The notes under the pieces were generated by a model. The model was not told the DNA's origin. It searched no databases and was given only the letters and a program-made list of their open reading frames with translations. This document shows positions 40,897-52,800 of a stretch of 64,000 bases of DNA, in pieces (position 1 is the first letter of the stretch; the number at the start of each line of letters is the position of its first letter). Where the stretch lies: the NCBI GenBank assembly GCA_964036295.1, contig OZ038462.1, positions 36,037,180 through 36,101,179 of the forward strand, given 5' to 3'. A program made the position numbers and the translations under genes. Source of the stretch: Plumapathes pennacea (Eukaryota; Cnidaria; Anthozoa; Antipatharia; Myriopathidae).

Positions 40897-43800
40897 TTAA
40901 TTCATCTGTAGGCGCATGACTATTCCTCTCCCTTCCCCATTTGCTGACAGATCTGCAATGCGGTAGGTTCTGTTATCTACAGATGTAGGCAGGGGTACAT
41001 GAAAGGATGCCAGGACAACTTGCTGTAGCTTTGAGGCAAGAACTCTCTTAGTCGCTCTTTTGTTGTGGGGGACCATGTATCCGTCACACAGGGCAAGTAG
41101 TTGAGGTCTCTGATACACACGGACAAGTGAATTGAGGCCATGTTTTGCGAGGAAAGCCTTCAAACGGCTGTGTGAAACATGCTTCATAGGGCTCCTGTCA
41201 TTCAGAATTTCCTGTTAATTAAATAATATTTTATCAAGCATTAATGATAATTATTCAATAGGTGCAACAAGAACCACAACCATAAAGCTATAGCACTATA
41301 TTGCAACAGAAACATGTACCTTGAAAGGTATACTTTCAGCCTTCTCTTGAGTCTTCTGCTTTCTTTGCAGGACACGCTTCCTGAGCTCTGCAGTCTTTCT
41401 GATGTTGTAGCTCCTGCGGAAGTCCCTCAGGTACTGTGACGCACCCATGTGCACATAGCGTTTCAGGACTTCTGCAAGGAGTGAGTCAATCATGAGCTGC
41501 AAAAAAAAAAAAAAAAAGAAAAAGAAAAAGTGGCATTTTAGTGTTTATAATAATTATATCTTGATATGCAATAAATTATTAGGTTTTCTTAATGTTAATT
41601 TGCTCCTCTGTTTTGTGTCTTCTACAAAACCACTGGCCCAATTAAAACCAAACTTCTGTGGTACTTTTTAGGGTTAAGCCCTGGCCAAACGGTACTCCCA
41701 ACTTGAGCCAAGTTGGCCGTCTATTTTGGCCAGGGCTTTATACCCAGAAATTGTCTGAAAGCCCAGAAAGTAGCCTCTGGCAGCCAGAGGCCAGTTACAA
41801 TAATTGTGAAGAAAGTATTGACAATTACTTGCATGGCCTTTACCTTCTCATCTGCTGTTCGAAGTACTCCACTTCCTGAGAAGCAATTAGTCTCCCACAA
41901 GTTCTTTAAGTGCACATTCTGCAGAAGTGACTTGTATGCCTTCTCCACCATCATTTCTTTCTCGTGTTTCAATTTGCTATCATTTAGCAGTTGCACCCTC
42001 AACCCCTCTAAATAAAGGAAGAACTCGTATGTCGCATCAGAAATGTGAACAAGTCCCCTCTCCCGAAACTGTCGGTTCTCTGTGACTTCAAGTGAATTGC
42101 TATGTGAAGTGCTTTCTTCCAACATAGCAAAAGGAACAATGAGATTTTCTTCAATCAGTTCACATTTCTTCATGTGTTGTTGGACTGATGTTAGCGTCTC
42201 AGCATTCCTGGTATACACATGTTGCCGAACAAACCTCCTTGAACATTCCAGCACTTTCTTCACTGCCCAACCTCCCACAAACCTAAGCTTTGCCTTTCCA
42301 ATATCTGACATATCTTCCACATTGAATGTGACTTGCTCTTGCTGCTGTTGGGTGATGATATGGTTGGACAGATTTTGAAGAAAACCAAAGTAAACTGACT
42401 CTGCCAACTGTACTGCTACAACATTTTGAACTGGGCTGACTGTAGTGGTGGTCTGGAACAATCCAGTAATGTAGGTGGCAAATTCCTGACTGTTGAGGAG
42501 ATCATCTAGCTTTTGTGTTCCTTCGGTGAAGTCTTGTCGCCCAATGTTTACCACGATTTCATCTGCAGAATTACCATGTAGATGATGCTGGACGATGTCG
42601 AATGAACGATGCCAGACAATCTTCATGAAGGTTTCTAGGCGTGGATTTATTTTCAAACCTTCAATGACTGCATTCTTCTCCACTGCAAACCCACTGGATG
42701 GTGCTTCGTTCTTCATGGACATGACTAAGTCATTGGCTGCCAACAAAAACTCGGATGGAGGAATGGATAGGATAGATTCATGCCTGGAAAGATGGTCATA
42801 CAGTTGCAGCAGGTCCATAGCACCCTGGACACCATCTTCTTCAAAGCAAGCTTGGATGGGCCCATCATACATTTGATGGGGAAATGAGAAGCCATCATCT
42901 CCACAATCACCTGCTTCAGAGGAGAATCGATCACTAGCAAAAAAGAGTGAACCATCTTCTATGACCCTTCTGCGGCAGCAGGATAGATCATCAGCATTGG
43001 TATGACAATGATGTGCAGCACAGAAGTCGATAACTTTCTGCTGTGGCTTGAGTAGCATGTTTGGGTTAAAATTCAAGACCTGCAAATTGCCAGAATCTTT
43101 CACCCGAGAAATTGCAACGTAAAAGAGATCAGGAACAAACTCTCTTGCACAATGCACCACAGCTGCTGGCAATGTCAGACCTTGTGTTTTGTGGCAGGTT
43201 ACACCATAAGCCAATATAATTGGGAACTGAGTGATACTCCCCACTGTTTTGCCAAGATTATTTCTTTTCAGCCAGGTCTCACGTCCAATGTTCACAGTTC
43301 CAACCCCTTCAAACGTAACCCTGAGTTTCTCTCCACTCATTCCACGAAACACCCCAATGCTGCCATTCTTCAGCTGGTCGGACCTGTTCCACACCAGCAT
43401 TACTCTACAATTAGCTTTCAGGTGCAAACTATGTTGTCCTGGCCACTTTAAACCTCTCGCCTCACCTTCATATACCGCATCAAAACACAGACGCTGACCA
43501 TGTAGCTTAGACAATCTCTCTTGATTGTACAGGAGTGCAGGCTCCCTCCTGAAGAAAATATGGGTAGCATTTGTAGCAGTTGCATGGGGGAGTTCCCGTG
43601 ATAGACTTGCAAGAAATGCAGCTGTCCCCTCTGAGCAGGTGCCAAGCCTGAGCTGATTCAAAGCTTGCATGAATTCATCGTTTGCTCCTATCTGCCGCAT
43701 GACTTTGGTTAGCTGAAATCTGTGTGGGAAAGCACTTCCAAAAAGCCTTGACAAAAACATAAACTTTCCCTCGTCAAAACCATTGGCGACTGGGCGTAAC

Positions 43801-44345
43801 TGTAGAAAGTCACCCACCAGGACTATTTGCTTTCCAGCAAAAAGCATGTTCTTTTCTTTGCCTTTGGCTAGCTTGTGGTGGATGGCATTTACTAGTTCCA
43901 ACATTCTTTGGCTCGACATGCTCACTTCGTCCCATATGATGACGTTCATAGCAGCTAGTTTTCTGCGCACCGTCGGGTTTTGAGTGGACCGTTCAATTAA
44001 TTCTTTCCAGGGCAAATCTGCTGTTTGCAGTCCATACTGCGAATGGACTGTCGCAGCTTCTCCTTTGGCATACACATGACAGGCAATCCCGCTTGCACAT
44101 ACCACTCCAACTCCCAAACCTTCTGCTCTGCAATAGCGTTGAATCGCTTTCACCACTTCGGACTTTCCTGTCCCAGCTTGCCCATTAATTACCGTGTTGT
44201 GGCCTTTTGTAACGAACGCTACTATTTCTGCTTGTTCTTCGTTGAGTTCCAACCTAAAAACGTTTGACAACCAAACGAGCTCTCATCGAGAATCAAAGTA
44301 AAAATGGACAGGAAATCACGCCAGGACAGAAGAAAGTACTTACAT
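40897..44345 (-). CDS. PIF1-like superfamily 1 DNA helicase, transposon-borne
   Basis: Exons 5' to 3': a 5' exon ending at 44344, then 41844-44253, 41320-41496 and 40897-41211. The start codon appears to be formed across the first junction (AT at 44345-44344 plus G at 44253), giving 967 aa. Helicase motifs: Walker A GQAGTGKS (about 25-32), Walker B IIWDEVS (DE 109-110), motif III GDFLQLRP (148-155), motif V CHKTQGLTLP (354-363) and motif VI YVAISRV (379-385). The helicase core covers about 400 residues. A C-terminal extension of about 560 residues, with a Cys/His cluster (CAAHHC, CCRRR) and a basic region near 825-865, matches nothing I recognise. PIF1 enzymes unwind DNA 5' to 3'. Being inside the TIRs and convergent with the transposase, it is probably an element function, perhaps in resolving or replicating transposition intermediates (inference). 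Confidence 0.88.
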
Positions 44346-44447
44346 GGCTGTGAGAAATGCATTCGTTTCGCCGTTGCGGTTGAATTACCACATTGGAATA
44401 TACCTCGGATATGTTCGTTCGTAGATTAATATTTTCTTTCGTAGACG

Positions 44448-45135
44448 AAATACAGCAATAGTAACAAAAATCAAGCAGAAGAACTATCAAACACTTTCGC
44501 AAAGCAGAAAAAAAAAGTCTAATTGGACTGATTACGAATAAATTGCGACATTTGCATCACGCGATCAAAGCTGTCAAATGTAACCCGTGGGTAGTATAGG
44601 TGGGACGGCGATATTCAGATGTGTCCATTCCAGATTACCCTGGTGGGGGAAATTTTGCGCGTCGCCATGACATCCAACGTCCAATCGGATTAGAGCTATT
44701 GTAATCAGGCCTGGTCACTGAGCTCGAGGTGTCCTCGTTGCTACATGAACGGATCAACAGATAGTGAAACGTTGGTCTTTGGCGGCAGAAATGCATGCTT
44801 TTTGAAGGCAAGAGAGTGAGCTTTTGATGTGCGAGTGAAGAGGATATTCATTCCAACCTTCGGCGATTGCTATCGATGAGAATAGAGGTGACTTAAGCAG
44901 AATTAGGGTGATTTTTTGACTTCGTAAGTTCAACGGTCGTTTCGCTTGTGTACTGCCTTGTCATTATATATACAGACTGAATCAGCACCAGATGAAAATC
45001 GCTCAAAACGGCTTGAAACTGCCCAGAAATGATACACAAGGAATAAAAGCACACAAGGAACAACATAGGTGAAGTATTTCTTTAATTTGAAAACTTTTTT
45101 TTTTTCAACTCATACAGTAAGATTGGGGAGCCTGT
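44448..45135 (-). repeat. Right terminal inverted repeat of the P-type transposon
   Basis: Inverted copy of 35411-36099. The helicase initiation site (44345) lies about 103 bp inside its inner edge, mirroring the transposase on the other side. Confidence 0.92.
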
Positions 45136-45143
45136 GCGCGTAC
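45136..45143. repeat. Target-site duplication GCGCGTAC, right
   Basis: Copy of 35403-35410. Confidence 0.8.
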
Positions 45144-46319
45144 ACACGGTTCGGCGTTTGTAAACACGCCGCTTGTTCGTAGTTATCTAGCTCTCAGTTA
45201 TATCAACTTAAAATACTTGAGAGAAAGAAGAAGCTAATTTGCCCAATGATTTGAGTTGAATGCGGATTTTTGAAGTAAAAGTAAAAAATGTGTAAGTTCT
45301 TTACACTCAGTAAAAATCAGTAAACCCATCACGAACTCACAAATTGAAAGACAGTTTATTTCGACTTTTCAGGTTTACATTTTTTAACATAACAGGTACT
45401 TTGAAACTCAGAATACTAGTTTATTTTTTTCACAGAAGTTTACTCCAAAGCATTCAAAGGAAATATTCAAGACTGAAAAAATCTGTATCTTAGCGGGTCG
45501 GCACAGCAATTACAAACTTACCGATTTCTTGACGGCTTAATTTTCTAGGAGCGTTTGTCCATCACAGTCCATCACAACAAAGTTAAGTTTCTTCCATGAT
45601 TTTGAAATGAATTAACGACGTTCATTGACATTGGCCGAGCCGTAAGTTTCAGAGTGTCTATAGCACAGCATGCTGGCGATGTCGTGAACTAAACAAACGC
45701 GCCCGACCGGCGAAAATTTCCTGTCTTCTTTCGTTACATAGTGACTGTTCACGTTCTTTGATTGACCATAAACTGTTCCTTGCGTGTTAAGTTGTCCAAG
45801 AATTAACAAAATTCGCCTTTCGAGAAGCCACAAACTCACACCGGCAATCGAGTTTTCCACTGAAAATCAGTGTAACGCTGATTGGTGCATTTAAATTTCA
45901 CTCTTGCTTATGATTGGTCAAGCCAACTGTCCGATTACAGAACAAAGAAGTATCCGATTACAGAACAATAGGTGTCCAATTAATGATTAATCGGGGGGTT
46001 TATGAACCAATCACATTCGAGGAAATTGTAATATTTATGATTAAGCACCGACAAATAAAGGTCAGCCCTCGCATGTGATGCGACATAAAAATGTAAATTT
46101 TGCGAGCTTTTTATGTGAATTAAAACCGCATGGGCAAACAGTGTCAGTTTTTGTATCATAATATTAAACTGTTTCTTTATCTTGAATCTACCCTGATATA
46201 CAAGTGCGTGCGTTCTTTTATAACAAGTCCTTGTTTGACCTGCAGAAGGACTGCACTCAGAAGAAAACCAATACAAGAAGTGTAGACTAAAAAATACTCC
46301 AGGGGAACTGAACACTGAA
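45144..46319. other. Intergenic region between the transposon and gene B
   Basis: No gene recognised. It should hold the gene B promoter and 5' UTR. A possible CCAAT-type motif (ATTGG, 45882-45886 and near 45912) is seen, but no definite TATA box. A short inverted pair GGCGTTTGTAAACACGCC lies at about 45152-45171. Confidence 0.45.
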
Positions 46320-46771
46320 ATGGAAGGAACATTTCGGAAAAGAAGCGGATCAGAGTCTCTCAAAGAAAAGGAAACTCAGGAAGCAGAAGAAAACGGGTAT
46401 GATACAGCTGCATCGCGTTTAGTGTCAATGCTCCTATTTATGTCTATCAACCTATTTTCTGCCATTTGGAATTATCGATCCTCGACCATCTGTTCAGTTG
46501 TGTGCGATTCATCCGCATTTACGAAGCCTTCGCGAGTGCAAGCAGAAGAGATATGCGTCAAGTGAAAAACAAGCGGACGCATAGGATGCGCTGCATTGAA
46601 CGATCAAGCAACACAACCATAACAGCGGTATTTAGCATAATAATATTCGCAGAAAAGGAGATGAACAGCGTGGATATTTACCTCGCAGCCTCATCGACAC
46701 TGAGAAAAAATGTTTACCACGCAAGCCGGTTTAATAGACAGCTCCCAAATAGCTATAATTTTACTTTCTGT

Positions 46772-46808
<37 letters not shown>

Positions 46809-49800
46809 AAAATCGGGTTCGCGCGCCATTTTGTTTCACCGGAACCAGTCGGGAGGTGAAAAGTATTTGCTGATCTAAGATTGAGGACTGACACAATCTG
46901 AACGCGCAATAGATGTATGGCGTCAAGTGAAAACGAGCGACATAAGTGTAAAAGCAAGCACAAGTGAGATACAGGGAAAAGTTAGGCCCATCGAACTTTA
47001 CATGAGTCGAAATCAATGCAAATGAGCAAAAAGTCATTGTTTGAGCAAATTTGCATTAAGTTCGATTCATGTGAAGTTCCGAACTTCCGTACTGCATTGT
47101 TTGACCTGGACCTAAGGCAATTCATACCTTGTGTTTGAATTTGCGTCGAGTCTGTTTTCATTTTGAAAAGACTTCTTTATGTGCCTACAACGCTTTGCGT
47201 TCGTGCTTGCGTTACTAGTAAAAACCAGGTTTATCTCTTCCACGCCGAGCTTGCCTTGGAAGCTAGCGATGGACAATGCATTCAGAATAACATCCTTTTA
47301 CAATTAAATGTTTTACGTTTCATTTTGTTGCAGCATCGAATTTAAAGATGGGAAGAAGACAAAGAAAGAGAAAGAGAAAGAGAAAAAAGAGAAGCCACCA
47401 GCAGTCAGCTTTGGTCAATTAGTAAGTCAAAATTTGGTGTCGCTATTAGTCACCTTTCAAGAATGCTGCGGTTTGCAAGCTTGTAATCATATTTACCCTT
47501 GTTCTAGTCTAACACAAGCTGCGTGATGAATACGAGTATTTCTAGGTCTGTGACTTGACAGTTCATAAATATTGAATTTGGCGTTAGCTTCACTGACCTG
47601 CTGCCTCCGTTGTTGTGGCAAATTTGCTGAAGGTTCGGCAGGATTTTCATTCTCAAATTTGCCCGTCTCAAGCCTTTCAGAATTTCTTGAATTGCGGTCG
47701 CCGTACCTTTTGCTTCCTCTTGGAGCCCAATTATATGGTTTCCATTCACATCGTGAATGCCTGAATAGTCTTCAACGTCATCCAAAATATTTTGTTAATC
47801 TCCGTATACTCTCAAGGACGTCCTCTGAAGTTACCCGACTCGTCTCTTTTAGTAATGCACAAACGAAATCGACTGAACTTAAATCTCCAAACAATCAAAA
47901 TGGCGGATAACACATTTTGCATCATGTAGTAGTCAATAAATGGACACTTTTGTACCCAGGCTTCTAGAATCCAAAGTCCAACTGAACCCTTGGGTGCATT
48001 AGGGAGAGGGTGAAAGGTCAAGGTCGTTGTGAGGTCGGAAGATGTGCCCACTCATACATCATGGCTCTCGCTTACTTAATTTTTTAAAACCCGTTTTTTT
48101 CACAACCGGCACACGGCACAAACGTAGTCCTGCGTTGTCCGGCTTGTTTTCACTTGGCGTTTACCCAGTGTGTTTCTCGCAGTTACCTAGCATTGACGAC
48201 ATATATCTGCTTTCCATTTCAGTTCCGCTATGCGACAACATTGGACGTTGTTTTCATGGTGGTTGGTACCCTGGGCGCTATCGGCCATGGCGTCGCCACT
48301 CCACTCCAGTTTGTCATCTTTGGTGACCTGATTGACGCGTTTGTTGACTTTGAGAAAGTATTGGCAGGCGGCGGGGGTGGCTTTGATCTCGAAGCGAAAA
48401 TGACCGAGTTCGCTCTGTATTACATCTACCTTGCTGTTGGGCTTATCGTGGTGGGTTATCTCCAGATGGGTCTGTGGGGTCATTCGGGAGAACGGCAGAC
48501 TCGTCAAATGAGGCAGGAATTCTTTCGAGCGATCCTTAAGCAAGACATTGGCTGGTTCGATACAAGTGACCCAGGGCAATTGAACAGTCGTCTCACAGAG
48601 TAAGTCGCCATCACTAAGTAGCCCATAGTATGATATAGAGTATAGAGTGTAATTAATTCTCAACGTGGCAACAGCCTCCCCCGCACAGAATCTATTTGAT
48701 TGACATTCGATCTCCCGTGAATTTCCGGGTAGCGGCAGACTGCTGGGAAAGGAATCATTGTACTTTGTATTATAAGATGGACGTACCTCCATATTGGTAG
48801 ACCTGCTGCAGGTGCGAGGTGCGAGGTCCAGTTCCTGTAATCAAGGCCTTGCACTTACTTTGAGTGATAAAACGTCCATTGTTTTTTATTTCATTCTATT
48901 TTCTTTCCTTTTTTTTTTTTTTTTTTTTTTTACTTTTTTGCGTTTCAACCTCTGTGACGGAAAATAGCTCCTTTGTTTTGCCTTGATTTTTTAGGGACCT
49001 TAAGAAGGTTAATGATGGCATTGGTCACAAGATTGCATCATTCATCCAGGCCATTACCATGTTCTTCGCGGGATTTGTGCTAGGATTTGTGTACGGATGG
49101 AAGCTGACTCTGGTTATCTTAGCGATCACTCCTTTGTTGGCTGTGTCCGGCGCAATTCTCGGAAAGGTAAGTCAAAATTTTGAGCAAAATCATTTTTTTC
49201 TGAATTGTGACACTCTACATGATCTGCTCACATCAAATTGAAGCAAAATGTCAGTCGGTTGTTTATTGCACGACATCATAGATAATATAAAGAGCTGTAA
49301 GTGAAAACTGTAAAATAATGAATAGAAATGTCATTTGGGAAATGATCATTTGAAAGCTTATGTTTTGGTTCCGAAGGGGTTCACATCGATTCTGTGGTTT
49401 TGTGTCCCACATTAATCCCTAAAAACAATCATGTAACGTTGGCCCAGTCTTTGGCATGAGCCGAGTCATTCGATTAGTAAATCCAACGATTAGGCTAAGT
49501 ATACTATTTTGATAGGTCCTTTCAGCCTACACGACAAAAGAACTTGACGCTTACGCAAAAGCAGGTAGTATAGCAGAAGAAGTTCTGTCCTCTGTTCGGA
49601 CGGTAGCTGCGTACAGTGGAGAGCAGAAGGAGTTTCAGAGGTAAATACATGAGGTTTCAGGCGGAACGATCTAGCCTTCTTTTTTTCTTTAATGTCCATT
49701 TCACTACCACCCCTGCATGTGTTTCTGGGCTATCCACTTTTAGTATATACCACACAAGTGAATAGTGCTTTTCGTGCGCTCTGATTGGCTCCTCAATCTC

Positions 49801-52800
49801 GGAATATCAAGTACTATTCACTTCCCGGCGGCTTCCGGTAAAACAAAATGGCGCGCGAACCCAATTTTTGCTCATTTTTGTCGGAAATAAAATAGCTATT
49901 TGGGAGTTGGCTATTAAACTTGTGTGGTATATACTAAAACATTTATTCGCCTCAGTGTCGGTGAATAGCGGTGGATATTTACCTCGCCGAAACAGCTCGG
50001 TGTCGGTGTTTCAAAGTGCTGTATGAGCCAGTGTTTTAATGTATGATATTCATCTTTTGCAACTTTAAAATGGGTTTATAGTATCAGTCCTTTATCTGCA
50101 TGGAAATTATTGCTGCTTAAACACCCCGTCTTTAAAGCACTCACAGCTGAACACTCAGACGTCTCATCTAAATCATTTTCAGATACTCGTCACATTTAGA
50201 AGAAGCGCGTGCTTATGGCACCAGAAAGGGTTTATCCACTGGACTTGGGATGGGCTTTTTCAACTTTATCGCCCTGGGAAGTTATTCCCTGGCGTTTTGG
50301 TGAGTTTAACTTGCTTCATTAAAGACTAGTATGAAATTCGTGACAGTATCATTCGCCGATCTTCACATTTCCTAACAAGGCTTCAAGCATAACTTTGGCA
50401 CACCATATGGATGATGTTTGATCGACATATCAGTGTTCTTTCTCTCAGCTATTAACGGTAGTTGTACTAACACTATAACAACGCACCAGGTATGGCTCGA
50501 AACTTATCATCGATGGAGAAATAACCCCGGGAAACTTGTTAATCGTAAGTAAATTCTCGTTGTTATTATCTAAATCATGTTTGCATCGTCATCTTTATCG
50601 TCATCGTAATGATCGTTATCACTATCGTCATCTTCGTTAATCCTCGTCATCCTCGTCATCCTCATCGTCATGGCCATAGTCATCATCGCCATCGTCATCA
50701 TCATCAACAACATCGTCGTCATCATCAACGTCATCGTCGTCATTATTAACGTCATCGTCGTCGCTGTCGTCATCTTGGGCGCGCGCTCGGAAACACGAGT
50801 GCTTGAATACGAGGCTTGGTAAGCCACCATTTTGATCTGGAAAAAGAAAAAACTAATAGCTTGCCAACCAGCCAAAGAAGCGTCAGGAATATCGTCTTCG
50901 CAGAGTATCACTGGTAATATTGTGTTGGCATATATGTGGAAGCCTACCAAGCCTCGTGTTCAAGCACTCGTACCCAGGCATTTCCAAGTGCGTGCCACCT
51001 TATGAGTAGCGTGTGAAGTAGTACACTGCGGTTGATCCGTTGTGGTCTTTTTTAGTATCCGAGTTATAGTCTTAGTGAACAAGGGAACATGGTGTTAAGT
51101 CTGGAAGATTTGACTATCATGTATTTTGTTTCGTTGGCTCGTCCTGCCAGGTGTTCTTCTCGGTTATGTTCGGTGCCATGTTCCTTGGCCAGGCCGGACC
51201 CTACTTCTCAGCCATTGCCACCGCACAGGGAGCTGCTTATGAGGTGTTTGCCGTCATTGACAGGGTAAGACCGTTAGGTACATCTCCAGTAATCTGCGAA
51301 TGTGTCGCTAATCTGTAATTTATGTAAATCTTTCTCCAGGTTCCTCCATTTGATAGCAGCTCCGAAAATGGGAAGAGGCCAGATTCAATGCAAGGCAATA
51401 TCGAGTTTAAAGACATTCATTTTTGTTACCCATCAAGGCCTGATGTTAATGTAAGTACTCTTTTATACTGCTAATTTGTCATGCGTTGAGAATGTTCGCG
51501 GCCATTGCTTTGTGCAACAGTTTCTGCGTATGCATGTCATACAATGGTACACATATATCAAGATCGGGAAACCTGTTTTTTCTTTTTTAAGTGTCGTAAA
51601 AGCACAGAGCAAAGTGCATGGTACATATTTTGCTCCTAGTCTACAATCATGGAAACAATAAAAATCTTTGCTGTCTTGCTCAGAAACACTTAATACTTTT
51701 TGTTTCAATCCTCCTTAGATTCTGAACGGTTTGAACTTGAATGTCGAAAGTGGACAAACAGTAGCGCTGGTCGGTGAAAGCGGATGTGGAAAGAGCACCC
51801 TTGTGAAACTTATTCAGAGATTTTATGATCCAAATGACGGGCTGGTGAGATATTTTATATTTTTATGACTTTTCAGGGTATTAAACGTAGCAGTCAGATC
51901 TGTCGCCACAGTCTCTGTCGACAGTTAAAAAGGCTTACGGTAACAGAGACTGTGCCTTTTAATAGTAAAACCATCATACTGTCAAACATAGATCCAGGTA
52001 CGTAAATTTCCCGAATGTTTTGTTGTAGGTGATCATCGATGGCCAAAGCATCCCCTCTCTTAATATAAAATGGTTGCGTGAGCACATCGGTGTCGTCAGC
52101 CAAGAGCCTGTGTTGTTCGCTACGACGATTGCGGAGAACATACGATATGGAAAAGATGGCATCACTCAACGGGAGATAGAGGACGCCTGTAGAATGGCGA
52201 ATGCGCACGACTTCGTTTCACGCCTACCTCAGGTGAGCATCGACCATTTGGCTACGTCCACGACACGACCCAACAACACTACAGTGAGCAGTGAAAACCC
52301 GACGATCCGACAAGCATCGATGAAGGACCCGACGACCCTACAACGATTACTATAGTTTGCTTTTATCACCCTAACGAAAGATCTCTTGTTATTTCTAGAA
52401 ATATGAGACATTAGTTGGTGAACGGGGCACCCAACTCAGCGGTGGTCAGAAACAGCGCATTGCTATCGCCCGTGCTTTGGTGAAAGATCCTAAGATTCTT
52501 TTGCTCGATGAAGCTACATCCGCTCTGGACACAGAGAGTGAATCTGTGGTGCAAGCTGCTCTGGATAAGGTAAATGAATGCTATAAGCTATAGTCGGTTT
52601 CTGACTATGCTAAGATACTTTGTGCTGGGTCATATATCGACCGTGCTCTGGAGCGTTTATTTGGTCTACTCTATATATTACAATGAATAGGATGGAATGG
52701 TATTGGAGAGGGGCTGAGACAGTGCCGTATCAAAAACGCTTGACCTTCAGTTTCGAGTGAGATCAGTCATCCTTCAAAAATCCACACAAAAACCTTTAAA

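Larger units (their letters stand above)
35411..45135 (+). mobile_element. P-superfamily DNA transposon carrying a transposase and a PIF1-like helicase (9.7 kb)
   Basis: Defined by about 689-bp terminal inverted repeats beginning (C)ACAGGCTCCCCAATCTTACT and by the 8-bp duplication GCGCGTAC. Inside are two convergent intron-containing genes: a P-type transposase (36204-40765, plus) and a PIF1-like helicase (40897-44345, minus), with their 3' ends 131 bp apart. Both reading frames are intact across all introns, and the TIRs agree even in their A11 and T9 homopolymers as far as compared by eye, so insertion is recent. One terminal base is ambiguous: reading the right end at 45136 gives a 7-bp duplication CGCGTAC instead. 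Internal noise: a TAA microsatellite at 39120-39160 and a 27-bp duplicated snippet (37877-37903 and 39692-39718). Confidence 0.9.

Noticed and set aside
41721-41843. Continuation of the large helicase frame to a stop at 41721
   Set aside because: A strong donor (GAAG|GTAAAG) at 41844 and two downstream exons in phase indicate that this part is intron read-through.
35411-45135. Helitron, suggested by the PIF1-like helicase
   Set aside because: There is no Rep/HUH domain, the ends are long inverted repeats with a target duplication, and the second gene is a P-type transposase.
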